DNA from: Bacteroidales bacterium KA00344
GTDB taxonomy: Bacteria; Bacteroidota; Bacteroidia; Bacteroidales; Bacteroidaceae
Direction of reading: 5' to 3'
Assembly: GCA_001552765.1 (NCBI GenBank)
Contig: KQ959452.1
Coordinates: 109,972 to 163,001 of the forward strand
DNA length: 53,030 nucleotides
Shown: piece after piece, positions 1 to 7,923 of the stretch
Layout of the letters: the number at the start of each line of letters is the position of its first letter
Numbering within the stretch: the stretch's first letter is position 1
The notes under the pieces: generated by a model
The model's database searches: none
What the model saw: the letters and a program-made list of their open reading frames with translations, nothing else
What the model was told of the DNA's origin: nothing
Position numbers and translations under genes: made by a program

Positions 1-88
1 TATGTCGATACAAAAGAAATTGAACGAAAGACCGAGAGAAAAATTAAGCTTTTCTACACCAAAGTGTGAATTCTTCAAACACGTTTTG

Positions 89-96
89 TATTTTTG
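89..96 (+). promoter_or_regulatory. Bacteroidota -7 element (TATTTTTG)
   Basis: TATTTTTG matches the TAnnTTTG element. A TGTG at 65-68 lies 20 bp upstream, where the TTTG-type -33 element is expected. No convincing plus-strand protein gene follows, so if it is active it would drive the candidate structured RNA at about 100-265. Confidence 0.4.
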
Positions 97-99
97 CAC

Positions 100-265
100 T
101 TGCTAGTTGACTCTCCGGGGTTATTAGTATAGATCTATCTGGACAGAAGCCTTACACACGTCCCTATAGACAAGATGGCACTCGCATGGAGTGCCATCCT
201 ATCTGCACAAGAAAAGCAAAACAAGTTGCTTAATTTGTACGTTCTTTTTAATGTAATCACATTTT
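100..265 (+). ncRNA. Candidate structured non-coding RNA upstream of ahpF end
   Basis: This non-coding stretch follows a TATTTTTG promoter element. It contains several possible stems: a TATAG/CTATA plus GGAC/GTCC stem at about 128-169, a perfect 10-bp stem GATGGCACTC/GAGTGCCATC with a 5-base loop at 174-198, and an AAGCAA/TTGCTT stem at about 215-232. A T-rich stretch near 241-250 could end a transcript. The size and chain of hairpins recall small structural RNAs such as 6S-type RNA, but I cannot match it to a family. The overlapping 100-codon reading frame has unremarkable content and is not called. Confidence 0.3.
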
Positions 266-303
266 GTCTAAAGATGTTGCAACTTCAGGAAACAAATAAC
301 AAA

Positions 304-1863
304 CTAAATTACACCCCTAATCCTGTCGTCAAAGGCAGAAAGGGCTGCTTTGGCTCCTTCGCCCATGGCTATCATGATTTGCTTATAGGGTACGTTGGTG
401 ACGTCACCTGCAGCATAAACGCCAGGTACGGCAGTCCTACAATAGTTGTCTACCTCTATCTCGTGGCGTTGATTTAACGGAAGCGCCTCACGGAAGGGGT
501 CGGCATTGGCAGCCAATCCTATCTGTACAAAGATGCCGTCTACTGCTATATCACGTTCTTCATCGTTGTTGCGGTTCTTCACACGGATGGCTGTTACTTT
601 CTGTCCGTCGCCCACAATAGCCGTGGTTTGTGCCATGGTGAATATTTCCACGTTATCCAAACTTTTCGCTTTTTCTTGTAATACGGTGTCAGCTCGTAGG
701 GTCTCGCCAAATTCAAGTAGGGTTACCTGTTTGCAGATACCCGCCAAATCGATAGCCGCTTCTACGCCAGAGTTGCCTCCTCCGACCACTGCCACATGCT
801 TATTCTTATAGAACGGACCGTCGCAGTGGGGACAGAAGTGTACGCCATGTCCCATATACTTAGCCTCGTCTTGTACGTTGAGCTTTCTCCAACTTGCACC
901 TGTGGCAATGATGACCGCAGGTGAGATAAATATTTCACCGCCTTTTACATGTACTTTTTTTAGTTTTTCGTCGAAAAACACCTTGTCAACCTTTCTGTTG
1001 TCAAACACATCAATAGGATATTCCTTGAGGTGTGTGAGGAGATTGTCAGCCATCTTCGCTCCTGTTGTCTTGGGAACAGATATAAAGTTTTCTATGCCAA
1101 CCGTATCTTTCATCTGTCCACCGATGTTATTTGCAATGATAGCTACATGCAAGCCCTTGCGTGCAGAATAAATAGCAGCCGACGCTCCGGCAGGACCCCC
1201 TCCCACTACAACGATATCATAACTGCGTTCCACGGGTTCTTGGTTCTCATCCTCTTCGCTACCAATCATGTCTTCTAATTTGGTCAATAGTTCTCCTAAG
1301 CTACCCCGCCCTATGTGCAATAACTCTTCGTTGGCATATACCGTTGGCACAGCTTGAATATTCAAGTTGTCTACCTCGTCTTGAAACAAGGCTCCATCTA
1401 TCATTTCGTGCGTAATTTTTGAACTGGTCAGCGCCATGACGTTCAGCGCCTGTACGATGTCGGGACAGTTGGTGCAGGTTAACGATACGTATGTTTGCAG
1501 TTTGATGTTTCCTTTGAGCCGTTGGATGCGCTTGCAAATTGCATCATCGGGCAGGTTCTTACCCTTGCCATCGGCATTCAGGACAGCCAAAAGAAGCGAC
1601 GTAAATTCGTGACCGTTTGGTATGCCACGAAACACAATGCCGGTTTCTTCATTGTCTTTTAGTAATGAGAATTGAATAGTCATGACATCAGTCTCCACAA
1701 ATTCTACCGTAAGAAGCTGTGATGTTGAGACAAAGTCGTTGATGAATTCTTTTAGTTCTGTAGCTTTTTCATGTTGCGGATGCACCGTTACTTTGAAAGT
1801 ATATTGATGGGTTAAGTCTTTAAAGACATCTTTAACCTGTTGTAAGATGGTTGTATCTAACAT
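304..1863 (-). CDS. ahpF: Alkyl hydroperoxide reductase subunit F
   Basis: Flavoprotein disulfide reductase that passes electrons from NAD(P)H to AhpC so that AhpC can reduce peroxides in the cytoplasm. The 519-residue length is normal for the family. The N-terminal double thioredoxin-fold domain (about 1-200) has its redox pair in CTNCPD (C130, C133). The thioredoxin-reductase-like part has the FAD motif GGGPAG (221-226), the second active-site pair in CPHCDGP (C344, C347) and the NAD-binding GGGNSG (361-366). It lies 156 bp downstream of ahpC on the same strand, separated by a terminator-like hairpin, so it is probably transcribed by read-through from ahpC. All catalytic cysteines are present. 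Confidence 0.97.
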   Translation of the reverse strand: MLDTTILQQVKDVFKDLTHQYTFKVTVHPQHEKATELKEFINDFVSTSQLLTVEFVETDVMTIQFSLLKDNEETGIVFRGIPNGHEFTSLLLAVLNADGKGKNLPDDAICKRIQRLKGNIKLQTYVSLTCTNCPDIVQALNVMALTSSKITHEMIDGALFQDEVDNLNIQAVPTVYANEELLHIGRGSLGELLTKLEDMIGSEEDENQEPVERSYDIVVVGGGPAGASAAIYSARKGLHVAIIANNIGGQMKDTVGIENFISVPKTTGAKMADNLLTHLKEYPIDVFDNRKVDKVFFDEKLKKVHVKGGEIFISPAVIIATGASWRKLNVQDEAKYMGHGVHFCPHCDGPFYKNKHVAVVGGGNSGVEAAIDLAGICKQVTLLEFGETLRADTVLQEKAKSLDNVEIFTMAQTTAIVGDGQKVTAIRVKNRNNDEERDIAVDGIFVQIGLAANADPFREALPLNQRHEIEVDNYCRTAVPGVYAAGDVTNVPYKQIMIAMGEGAKAALSAFDDRIRGVI

Positions 1864-1930
1864 TGTGCTATAAATTGTTTATATTTGAGTAACTTTTCAT
1901 TATGTTTCTAACAGGAATGTAAAAGGAATA

Positions 1931-1994
1931 AAAAAAAGGCAGCTTGAGAAAGCAACGACGATACTTCGTTCGTAGGTGTTTTCTCTCAGCTACC
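1931..1994 (-). terminator. Hairpin with T-run between ahpC and ahpF
   Basis: Read on the minus strand, an imperfect stem (GGTAGCTGAGAGAAAAC pairing with GCTTTCTCAAGCTGCC) is followed by a run of seven T (1931-1937). This is a classical intrinsic terminator shape just after ahpC. It would let ahpC be made in excess over ahpF through partial termination. Confidence 0.7.
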
Positions 1995-2019
1995 TTTCAA
2001 ATTGGGTTCTTATTCCTTC

Positions 2020-2586
2020 TTACAGCTTTCCTACTAAGTCGATGCTTGGTTTCAAAGTCTCTTCACCCTGCTTCCACTTTGCTGGACAAACTTCACCCGG
2101 GTGAGATTCTACGAACTGTGCTGCTGACACCTTACGTACCAACTCGTCAGCATTGCGACCTATGCTGTTGTCTTGAATCTCTGCGATCTTAATCTTGCCC
2201 TCTGGGTCTACCAAAAAAGTTCCGCGATAAGCTACACCTTCGTCTGCTTTGTAAACGCCAAAGCCTTTTGCCAACACTGCCAATGGGTCGGCAAGCATGG
2301 TGTAGTTAATCTTTTTGATACTGTCAGATGTGTCGTACCATGCTTTGTGTACAAAGTGGGTATCGCAGCTAACAGAGAACACCTCTACGCCCATTTTCTT
2401 TAATTCTTCGTACTTGCCTGCTAAGTCAACTAACTCTGTAGGACATACAAAGGTAAAGTCGGCTGGGTAAAAGAAGAAAATTGCCCATTTACCCTTGATA
2501 TCTTCGTTTGAAACTGTCTTAAACTCTCCCTTTTGGAATGCCTGAACCTTAAACTCAGGAACTTGTGCATTGATAATTGTTTCCAT
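2020..2586 (-). CDS. ahpC: Peroxiredoxin, alkyl hydroperoxide reductase subunit C
   Basis: Typical 2-Cys peroxiredoxin that reduces hydrogen peroxide and organic hydroperoxides and is recycled by AhpF. From the ATG at 2586 it is 188 residues, the normal AhpC length, with peroxidatic C48 in FVCPT and resolving C167 in EVCPAKW. The frame is open upstream, but a start there would add 34 residues absent from the family, and the promoter element TAACTTTG (2642-2649, minus) lies inside that extension. The start METIINAQ is therefore chosen. Peroxide control (for example by OxyR) is expected from the family, but no regulator gene is in the window. Confidence 0.97.
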   Translation of the reverse strand: METIINAQVPEFKVQAFQKGEFKTVSNEDIKGKWAIFFFYPADFTFVCPTELVDLAGKYEELKKMGVEVFSVSCDTHFVHKAWYDTSDSIKKINYTMLADPLAVLAKGFGVYKADEGVAYRGTFLVDPEGKIKIAEIQDNSIGRNADELVRKVSAAQFVESHPGEVCPAKWKQGEETLKPSIDLVGKL

Positions 2587-2641
2587 CTTTTTTTTATTTA
2601 ATGTTATGCAATAAATGAACAACTTGTTGTTTGTAATTATT

Positions 2642-2649
2642 ACAAAGTT
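2642..2649 (-). promoter_or_regulatory. ahpC promoter -7 element
   Basis: On the minus strand the sequence reads TAACTTTG, a full match to TAnnTTTG, about 55 bp before the ahpC start. A TTG-containing segment lies roughly 20 bp further upstream, as expected for the -33 element. Confidence 0.6.
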
Positions 2650-2740
2650 AATCATAAAGCAATAGAAACAAGAATCTTCTAACGACAATAATGCGAATAA
2701 TAACCATAATTATGTTTTCTTTTTCGATCTTAACATATTT

Positions 2741-2800
2741 GTAACCTGAGTTCGGGATAAGAAACTGATGCATCACTTTCTTATCCCGAACTCAGGTTAC
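2741..2800. repeat. 60-bp near-perfect palindrome
   Basis: The arms are 24 bp and exactly complementary: GTAACCTGAG at the left end, through TTCGGGATAAGAAA, mirrored by TTTCTTATCCCGAA and CTCAGGTTAC. The 12 bases between them contain the palindrome TGATGCATCA flanked by one mismatched C/C pair. The whole 60 bp is thus self-complementary except for one pair. There is no T-run on either side, so it is not a standard terminator. It could be a small palindromic mobile repeat, a regulator site or a cruciform. Confidence 0.9.
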
Positions 2801-2947
2801 GAATTTCGTAAATTTCGCGAATGTCAGACTAAGACATCCTTGTTTTTGAATAAGCGAAATTTGGAGCAGTGGTTTTCATAAAAATACACTCAAAAAACGC
2901 TGCAAAAAGTATCGCAGAGTTGTGGTAGAGGGGCGCCGTGCAGGTTA

Positions 2948-3400
2948 TCAGAAAATCAGTGTAGAGCCGTACACAAGCAGGATATACCTCAGTGCCTTGC
3001 CAAGCGTGATGCTAATCAGAGAGAAGAAAAAATTGGCACGCATCAGTCCAAGCGAGATGGTGATGGCAGAGCCAAGGATTGGGACAAATGCGAAAAATCC
3101 CATCCAGGCTCCCCGCCCGGCCATAAACCGCTCGGCCCGCTTGAGGTCTTCAGGCTTGACGTGTAGGTAGCGTTCAATCCATTCCATCTTTCCCAAACTA
3201 CCGATGAGATAGTTGAACAGTCCGCCCGCTACGTTGCCGATGGTGGCGTAGACGATGAGTGGGCCGGAGCTTAGCCCGGATGCTAAAAGCGCGAGGAGCA
3301 CAACTTCGCTGCTGAACGGGAAGAAACTGCCGGCAAGAAAAGCCGAGAGCAACATTCCCCAATATCCGTAGTTTATGAGAAATTCGTTAATGGCATCCAT
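2948..3400 (-). CDS. YqaA/DedA-like small membrane protein (VTT domain)
   Basis: A 150-residue integral membrane protein of the VTT (SNARE-associated Golgi/DedA-like) superfamily, closest in size and pattern to the short YqaA group. It has a hydrophobic N-terminal segment (about 10-50), a GNVAGGLFNYLIGSLG segment (about 55-70) typical of the family, and two further membrane segments at 95-145. The conserved Gly-rich turns and the FxFxPILGSAITISLG stretch support the call. The family is linked to lipid scrambling or envelope homeostasis; the substrate here is unknown. Its start overlaps the upstream membrane-protein gene by 28 bp, so the two are translated from one message. Confidence 0.8.
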   Translation of the reverse strand: MDAINEFLINYGYWGMLLSAFLAGSFFPFSSEVVLLALLASGLSSGPLIVYATIGNVAGGLFNYLIGSLGKMEWIERYLHVKPEDLKRAERFMAGRGAWMGFFAFVPILGSAITISLGLMRANFFFSLISITLGKALRYILLVYGSTLIF

Positions 3401-4314
3401 AGGTTGTAAGCGGTGATGATCAGTACCAAGGCGATAATGACGAAGAAGCAGATGTTTGAAATCTTTGTGTGTGACAATGCCAGGTAATGACCGATAAGTG
3501 GGGCGGTGGTCACGATAGCCATGCCCAGAAATTGATCGGAATATTGAGGCAGAATGGTAATTAGAAGAAAGCAGCAGATGTCGAGGGTGATGAATGTTTC
3601 GTAAATCATGCGTGTGCGTATCTTGTCTAAATAGCTGTAGCTGACGAAATGCAGACTGCCTACGAGGGCAAGCAGGAATATAAAGACAGAGGTGAGGATG
3701 CGGTGCACGCCGAGCAAGGAAAGGTTGAACACGGAGTCTATTTGCACGAGGTCGATGAAATGACGCGAAAAATAGCTGACGTCACCCACGTAGAAATAAT
3801 AGGACGCAACAAACCAATAGGGAGCCATGATGCCCAAGAGCGTGGCAAAGAATGTGCGGGCGCTGAAGGCCATCACCTTGTTGGCCATGAGTATCCACAG
3901 GATGGGAACGAAGAACAGAACCTGCACGAAGACGATGCTGGCGATGCCCAAAGCAACGAAAGCATAGCATATCCAATTGGTGGCGGCAGGACTTTGGTAG
4001 GCCTTGAAAAAGCAGATAAAGAATGTGATGAGCGAAACTTGTACGACAAGCGGCTCAACGGTGGAAAAGAGAAAGGGCGACATGACCGTCATTGCCAGAA
4101 GCGAACATGACACCATAGGACTATAGATGCGGATGAGCGAGTTGGCATTGTTGAACTCGGTCATCAGCAATGTGGATATGGTGAGCAGCAGTAGCTGTAC
4201 CCATTGTTGTTGGGTTATGAGCCCTGCGGCCAGACATACCAATGCTGCATATGCGGCGGTAACGATGAGTGCCCATCGCGATTGCGCAACCTTGGTTTGT
4301 ATGCGTGTTGTCAT
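3373..4314 (-). CDS. Polytopic membrane protein of unknown function
   Basis: A 313-residue protein that is almost wholly hydrophobic, with about eight to ten predicted membrane segments and short loops. The N-terminus is cytoplasmic-looking and basic (MTTRIQTKVAQSRW). I recognise no catalytic motif and no named family with confidence. It sits between purD (54 bp upstream) and the YqaA-like gene, which it overlaps by 28 bp, so it belongs to the same transcription unit. Possible roles in envelope biogenesis or transport are guesses only. Confidence 0.75.
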   Translation of the reverse strand: MTTRIQTKVAQSRWALIVTAAYAALVCLAAGLITQQQWVQLLLLTISTLLMTEFNNANSLIRIYSPMVSCSLLAMTVMSPFLFSTVEPLVVQVSLITFFICFFKAYQSPAATNWICYAFVALGIASIVFVQVLFFVPILWILMANKVMAFSARTFFATLLGIMAPYWFVASYYFYVGDVSYFSRHFIDLVQIDSVFNLSLLGVHRILTSVFIFLLALVGSLHFVSYSYLDKIRTRMIYETFITLDICCFLLITILPQYSDQFLGMAIVTTAPLIGHYLALSHTKISNICFFVIIALVLIITAYNLWMPLTNFS

Positions 4315-4368
4315 TCTTCTTTACAATCTTGTTGAGTGGCTGTTCGCCGTTGTCGCTTTGCGAGAGAT

Positions 4369-5637
4369 TTAAAGGTCTTGCCCAATGTCTTTTCTGAAGT
4401 ATTTGCCGGTGAACAGTATCTTTTGGGCTTCCGTGAAACTCTTTTTCAGTGCTTCGTCTTTGTTGGCTCCGTATGACGATACGGCAATGACGCGTCCGCC
4501 ATTCGTGACGATTTGGCCGTCTCGCTCTGCTGTGCCGGAGTGGAACACGATGCTCCCCTCTACGCTGTCGATGCCGCTGATGGGGTATCCTTTTTTGTAA
4601 GCTTGGGGATATCCGCCGCTGACGAGCATCACACAAACGGCTGCACGCGGGTCGAACGCTATGGTTTTGGTGTTGAGATTGCCTTCGGCCACACCTTCAA
4701 ATAGGTCTACGATGTCGCTTTTCAGGCGTAGCATTACGCTTTCGGTCTCCGGGTCGCCCATGCGACAGTTGTATTCGATGACCATCGGTTCGCCGTCCAC
4801 GTTGATCAGTCCGAAGAAGATGAAACCCTTGTAGTCGATGCCATCTGCAGCGAGTCCGTCCACAGTGGGGCGGATAATGCGGTCTTCCACCTTCTGCATC
4901 CATTCTTTTGTGGCAAAGGGAACGGGCGTGACACTACCCATTCCGCCGGTGTTCAGTCCGGTGTCGTGTTCGCCGATGCGCTTGTAGTCTTTGGCTTCGG
5001 GCAGAATTTTGTAGTGTTTGCCATCGGTAAGAACGAATACCGAACATTCGACACCTGACAGAAACTCTTCGACTACCACCTTTGCCGATGCGTTGCCAAA
5101 CATACCACCGAGCATCTCGCGGAACTCCTTTTTGGCTTCCTCAAGCGTAGGCACGATGAGAACGCCCTTGCCTGCGCACAATCCGTCGGCCTTGAGCACG
5201 TATGGAGCCTTGAGCGTTTCGAGAAACTTGATACCCTCTTCCACGGTGGTACCGTCGAAAGTTGCGTAGGCGGCTGTAGGAATGTTGTGTCGTTTCATGA
5301 AGGCTTTGGCAAAGTCCTTGCTGCCTTCCAACACGGCTCCCTGCTTTGACGGGCCGATAACGGGCACGGATGCCGTGCGGGGGTCGTTCTTGAACTCGTC
5401 GTACACGCCTTTCACCAGAGGGTCTTCAGGCCCCACTACCACCATGTTGATGTCGTTGGCCAACACAAATTCCTTTTGTTGCTCGAAATCGTTTACACCG
5501 ATAGCCACATTTTCGCCAACCTCTGAGGTGCCTGCATTACCGGGTGCTATGAATAGCTTTTCGCATTTATCGCTCTGTGCAATCTTCCATGCCAATGCGT
5601 GTTCACGGCCTCCGCCTCCTAAAAGTAATATCTTCAT
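4369..5637 (-). CDS. purD: Phosphoribosylamine-glycine ligase
   Basis: ATP-grasp enzyme of de novo purine synthesis that joins glycine to 5-phosphoribosylamine to give GAR. The 422-residue length is normal. The N-terminal [18 protein letters not shown] is the PurD signature. The ATP-grasp region includes [11 protein letters not shown] (about 145-160), and [12 protein letters not shown] (about 285-297) is the metal/substrate-binding signature. The gene follows the S9 peptidase by 75 bp on the same strand. No purine riboswitch or PurR-type site is evident, so expression is probably with the operon. Confidence 0.97.
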   Translation of the reverse strand: MKILLLGGGGREHALAWKIAQSDKCEKLFIAPGNAGTSEVGENVAIGVNDFEQQKEFVLANDINMVVVGPEDPLVKGVYDEFKNDPRTASVPVIGPSKQGAVLEGSKDFAKAFMKRHNIPTAAYATFDGTTVEEGIKFLETLKAPYVLKADGLCAGKGVLIVPTLEEAKKEFREMLGGMFGNASAKVVVEEFLSGVECSVFVLTDGKHYKILPEAKDYKRIGEHDTGLNTGGMGSVTPVPFATKEWMQKVEDRIIRPTVDGLAADGIDYKGFIFFGLINVDGEPMVIEYNCRMGDPETESVMLRLKSDIVDLFEGVAEGNLNTKTIAFDPRAAVCVMLVSGGYPQAYKKGYPISGIDSVEGSIVFHSGTAERDGQIVTNGGRVIAVSSYGANKDEALKKSFTEAQKILFTGKYFRKDIGQDL

Positions 5638-5712
5638 GATGCTTGTCTTTGTGATTATTCCTTGTTTTGTCTTTGTGGTTGTGCCGATCTCTTCAGGAGC
5701 TTGCTATCTTTT

Positions 5713-7923
5713 TTATTTCAAAAAGTCGTCGAAATATTGAGAGATTCGCTCGTGAAGGTGAGTGGACTTGTGCCCTCTCATGTTGTGCGGCTCACCCGGA
5801 TACACGAAGAAGTCGGGTTGAGTGCCGTCCAAAATACATTGTTCAATAAATGTGAGACAATGCTGAGGCACCACCACAGGGTCGTTTAGCCCGGTGATAA
5901 TCTGCAGTTTCCCCTTTAGGTTTTTGGCCTTGTGGAGCAGGCTCGACTGTGCGTAACCGTCGGGATTTGTCTGTGGTGTGTCCATGTATCGTTCGCCGTA
6001 CATCACCTCATACCATTTCCAGTCGATCACCGGACCGCCTGCTACGCCCACCTTGAATACATCAGGATGGGTGGTCATGAGATTGATGGTCATGAAACCG
6101 CCAAAGCTCCAGCCATGCACCCCCATTCGTTGGCTATCGACATAGGGCAGGGATTTAAGGAAGTCCACGCCCTTCATCTGGTCTTGCACCTCTATATCAC
6201 CAAGGTGTCGGAACGTGGCTTGTTCGAAGTCGCGCCCTCTGTTCTCGCTGCCCCGGTTGTCGAGGATGAACAGCAGATAGCCTTTCTGTGCCATGTAGGT
6301 TTCCCATGAGCGACTGCCATAGTGCCATCGGGCATCTACATTGTGGGCGTGTGGCCCACCATAGACATAGACAATGGTGGGATATTTCTTGGTCGGGTCG
6401 AAGCCGATAGGCATCACCATGCGATAATACAGGTCGGTTGTGCCATCGGCTGCCTTGATGATGCCGCATCGGTAGTCGGGTATGTTATAGCCCTTCCATG
6501 GGTTTTCGGCTGTGAAATATCGTTTTGCTTTTTGAGCCTTCACATCTACAATGGCGATGTTTCGGGGCTCGGTGGGGGTGGAGTAGCGGTCGAGTAGGTA
6601 GGCGCCCGAAGCACTGAGGCTGCCGTAATGGTACCCATCGCCGCTTTCGTCTATCAATGTGCGTTTGCCGCTCTTGACGTTTACGCTGAACAAATTACGC
6701 TGAATGGCACTGCGCTCGTTGGATGCAATAATGATGCTCTTGTCTTTTTTATTGAAGCCCAACAGTTCCATGACCACCCATCGGCCGCTGGTGAGCTGCT
6801 TGATTTGGTTGCCGTCCTTGTCGAACAGGTACAGATGGTTGTAACCGTCTCGCTGACTCTGCATCACAAACTTGCTGTCGTCCCAAGGCAGAAAAACGAT
6901 GGGATGCAGGGGCTCGACATATTTTTCGTGGGTCTCGCGATACAGCTCGGCAATCTTTTCGCCCGTTTCGGCATCATAACTCACCAACCGGCAGTCGTTC
7001 TGGTCGCGGTTAAGCTCAAACAGATACACCGTTTTCGCATCGGGACTCCATGCCGGATTGGTGAAATATCGGTCGGTGGGGTCGCCTGCTTTCAGGTAGA
7101 TGGTGTTGCCGTTCTGCAGGTTGTGTATACCGATGGTAACCTTGTGCATGGATTCTCCGGCCATGGGATACTTCTCCGGAGCCGGTGTTGCGATGCAGCT
7201 TTGGCCTTCGCGGGGTTTGTAGTCGGGTGCGGGGATGTTTACCAAAGGGAAAGAAGTTACCATGCTTTGGTCCATACGGGTGAACAGTAGCTTCTGTCCG
7301 TCGGGGCTCCAAAAGGTTCCTTTGCTGTAGCCGAACTCGTCGCGGTGAACGCTTCTGCCGTAAACGATGTCGGCAGAGCCGTCTGTTGTGAGTTGCTTGC
7401 TGCCACCATCGGCATTGCGAACAAACAGATTATGTCCGTCCTCGCCAATATAGGCGGAGGCCCTCGACACAGCATTCCATTCTAATAAGGATATGTTTTG
7501 ATTCTCCGACGACCATTCCGTTTGATGCTTTTTGAAGTTTAACAGAAGGTGTTGATTACCCTGTTGAAACAAGGCGAGGGGCTTGTCGGCATAAGGAAAA
7601 GTAACATAATAAAGCGACCGTATGCCGTTTTCCTTGTGCTTCCCTAACCATTTGTTAGCTTCTTCAAGGGTGAAAAGCACGGTCTCCTTGCCCGTTTTTT
7701 TGTCAACGATATAGCATTTGTCAAGGTCGAGGTGCACCAATTCATCGCCCCACCATGTGGTAAAGCGATTCTTGGCGGTCATGTTGTGATAGTTGTTACC
7801 GCCGTAGTTCAGGTCCTCCAAGGAAAATTCCTTTAACGTTTCTTGTGCGTTGGCCTGTTCAGAAAGCCCTATCATACTTGCCATAACTATAGCCCCAGTG
7901 ACGAGCCAACCGTTAATCTTCAT
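5713..7923 (-). CDS. S9 family prolyl oligopeptidase / DPP-IV-like dipeptidyl peptidase
   Basis: An exported serine peptidase of about 736 residues that should release dipeptides from peptide N-termini. From the start at 7923 it has a signal peptide (MKINGWLVTGAIV...ANAQ, cut near residue 27), a DPP-IV N-terminal beta-propeller (about 60-480) and an alpha/beta-hydrolase domain. The catalytic triad is S606 in GWSFGG, D681 in GLNDPV and H713 in GEPHNM. The propeller has D195-E196 (HRDEFG) where classic DPP-IV enzymes have a Glu-Glu pair that holds the peptide amino group, so specificity may differ. The frame is open 47 codons upstream, but the signal peptide fixes the start. It overlaps the end of the methyltransferase gene by 11 bp. 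Asaccharolytic amino-acid use is a common role for such enzymes in this phylum. Confidence 0.92.
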   Translation of the reverse strand: MKINGWLVTGAIVMASMIGLSEQANAQETLKEFSLEDLNYGGNNYHNMTAKNRFTTWWGDELVHLDLDKCYIVDKKTGKETVLFTLEEANKWLGKHKENGIRSLYYVTFPYADKPLALFQQGNQHLLLNFKKHQTEWSSENQNISLLEWNAVSRASAYIGEDGHNLFVRNADGGSKQLTTDGSADIVYGRSVHRDEFGYSKGTFWSPDGQKLLFTRMDQSMVTSFPLVNIPAPDYKPREGQSCIATPAPEKYPMAGESMHKVTIGIHNLQNGNTIYLKAGDPTDRYFTNPAWSPDAKTVYLFELNRDQNDCRLVSYDAETGEKIAELYRETHEKYVEPLHPIVFLPWDDSKFVMQSQRDGYNHLYLFDKDGNQIKQLTSGRWVVMELLGFNKKDKSIIIASNERSAIQRNLFSVNVKSGKRTLIDESGDGYHYGSLSASGAYLLDRYSTPTEPRNIAIVDVKAQKAKRYFTAENPWKGYNIPDYRCGIIKAADGTTDLYYRMVMPIGFDPTKKYPTIVYVYGGPHAHNVDARWHYGSRSWETYMAQKGYLLFILDNRGSENRGRDFEQATFRHLGDIEVQDQMKGVDFLKSLPYVDSQRMGVHGWSFGGFMTINLMTTHPDVFKVGVAGGPVIDWKWYEVMYGERYMDTPQTNPDGYAQSSLLHKAKNLKGKLQIITGLNDPVVVPQHCLTFIEQCILDGTQPDFFVYPGEPHNMRGHKSTHLHERISQYFDDFLK

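Larger units (their letters stand above)
2587..2947. other. Intergenic gap upstream of ahpC
   Basis: The 361 bases hold the ahpC promoter and the 60-bp palindrome (2741-2800). From about 2800 to 2947 I see no gene; there are only AT-rich words such as AATTTCGTAAATTTCGCG that resemble fragments in the other long gaps. Confidence 0.6.

Noticed and set aside
175..477. Plus-strand 100-codon frame at the left edge
   Set aside because: Overlaps the end of ahpF on the opposite strand and the hairpin region; composition and content are not protein-like.
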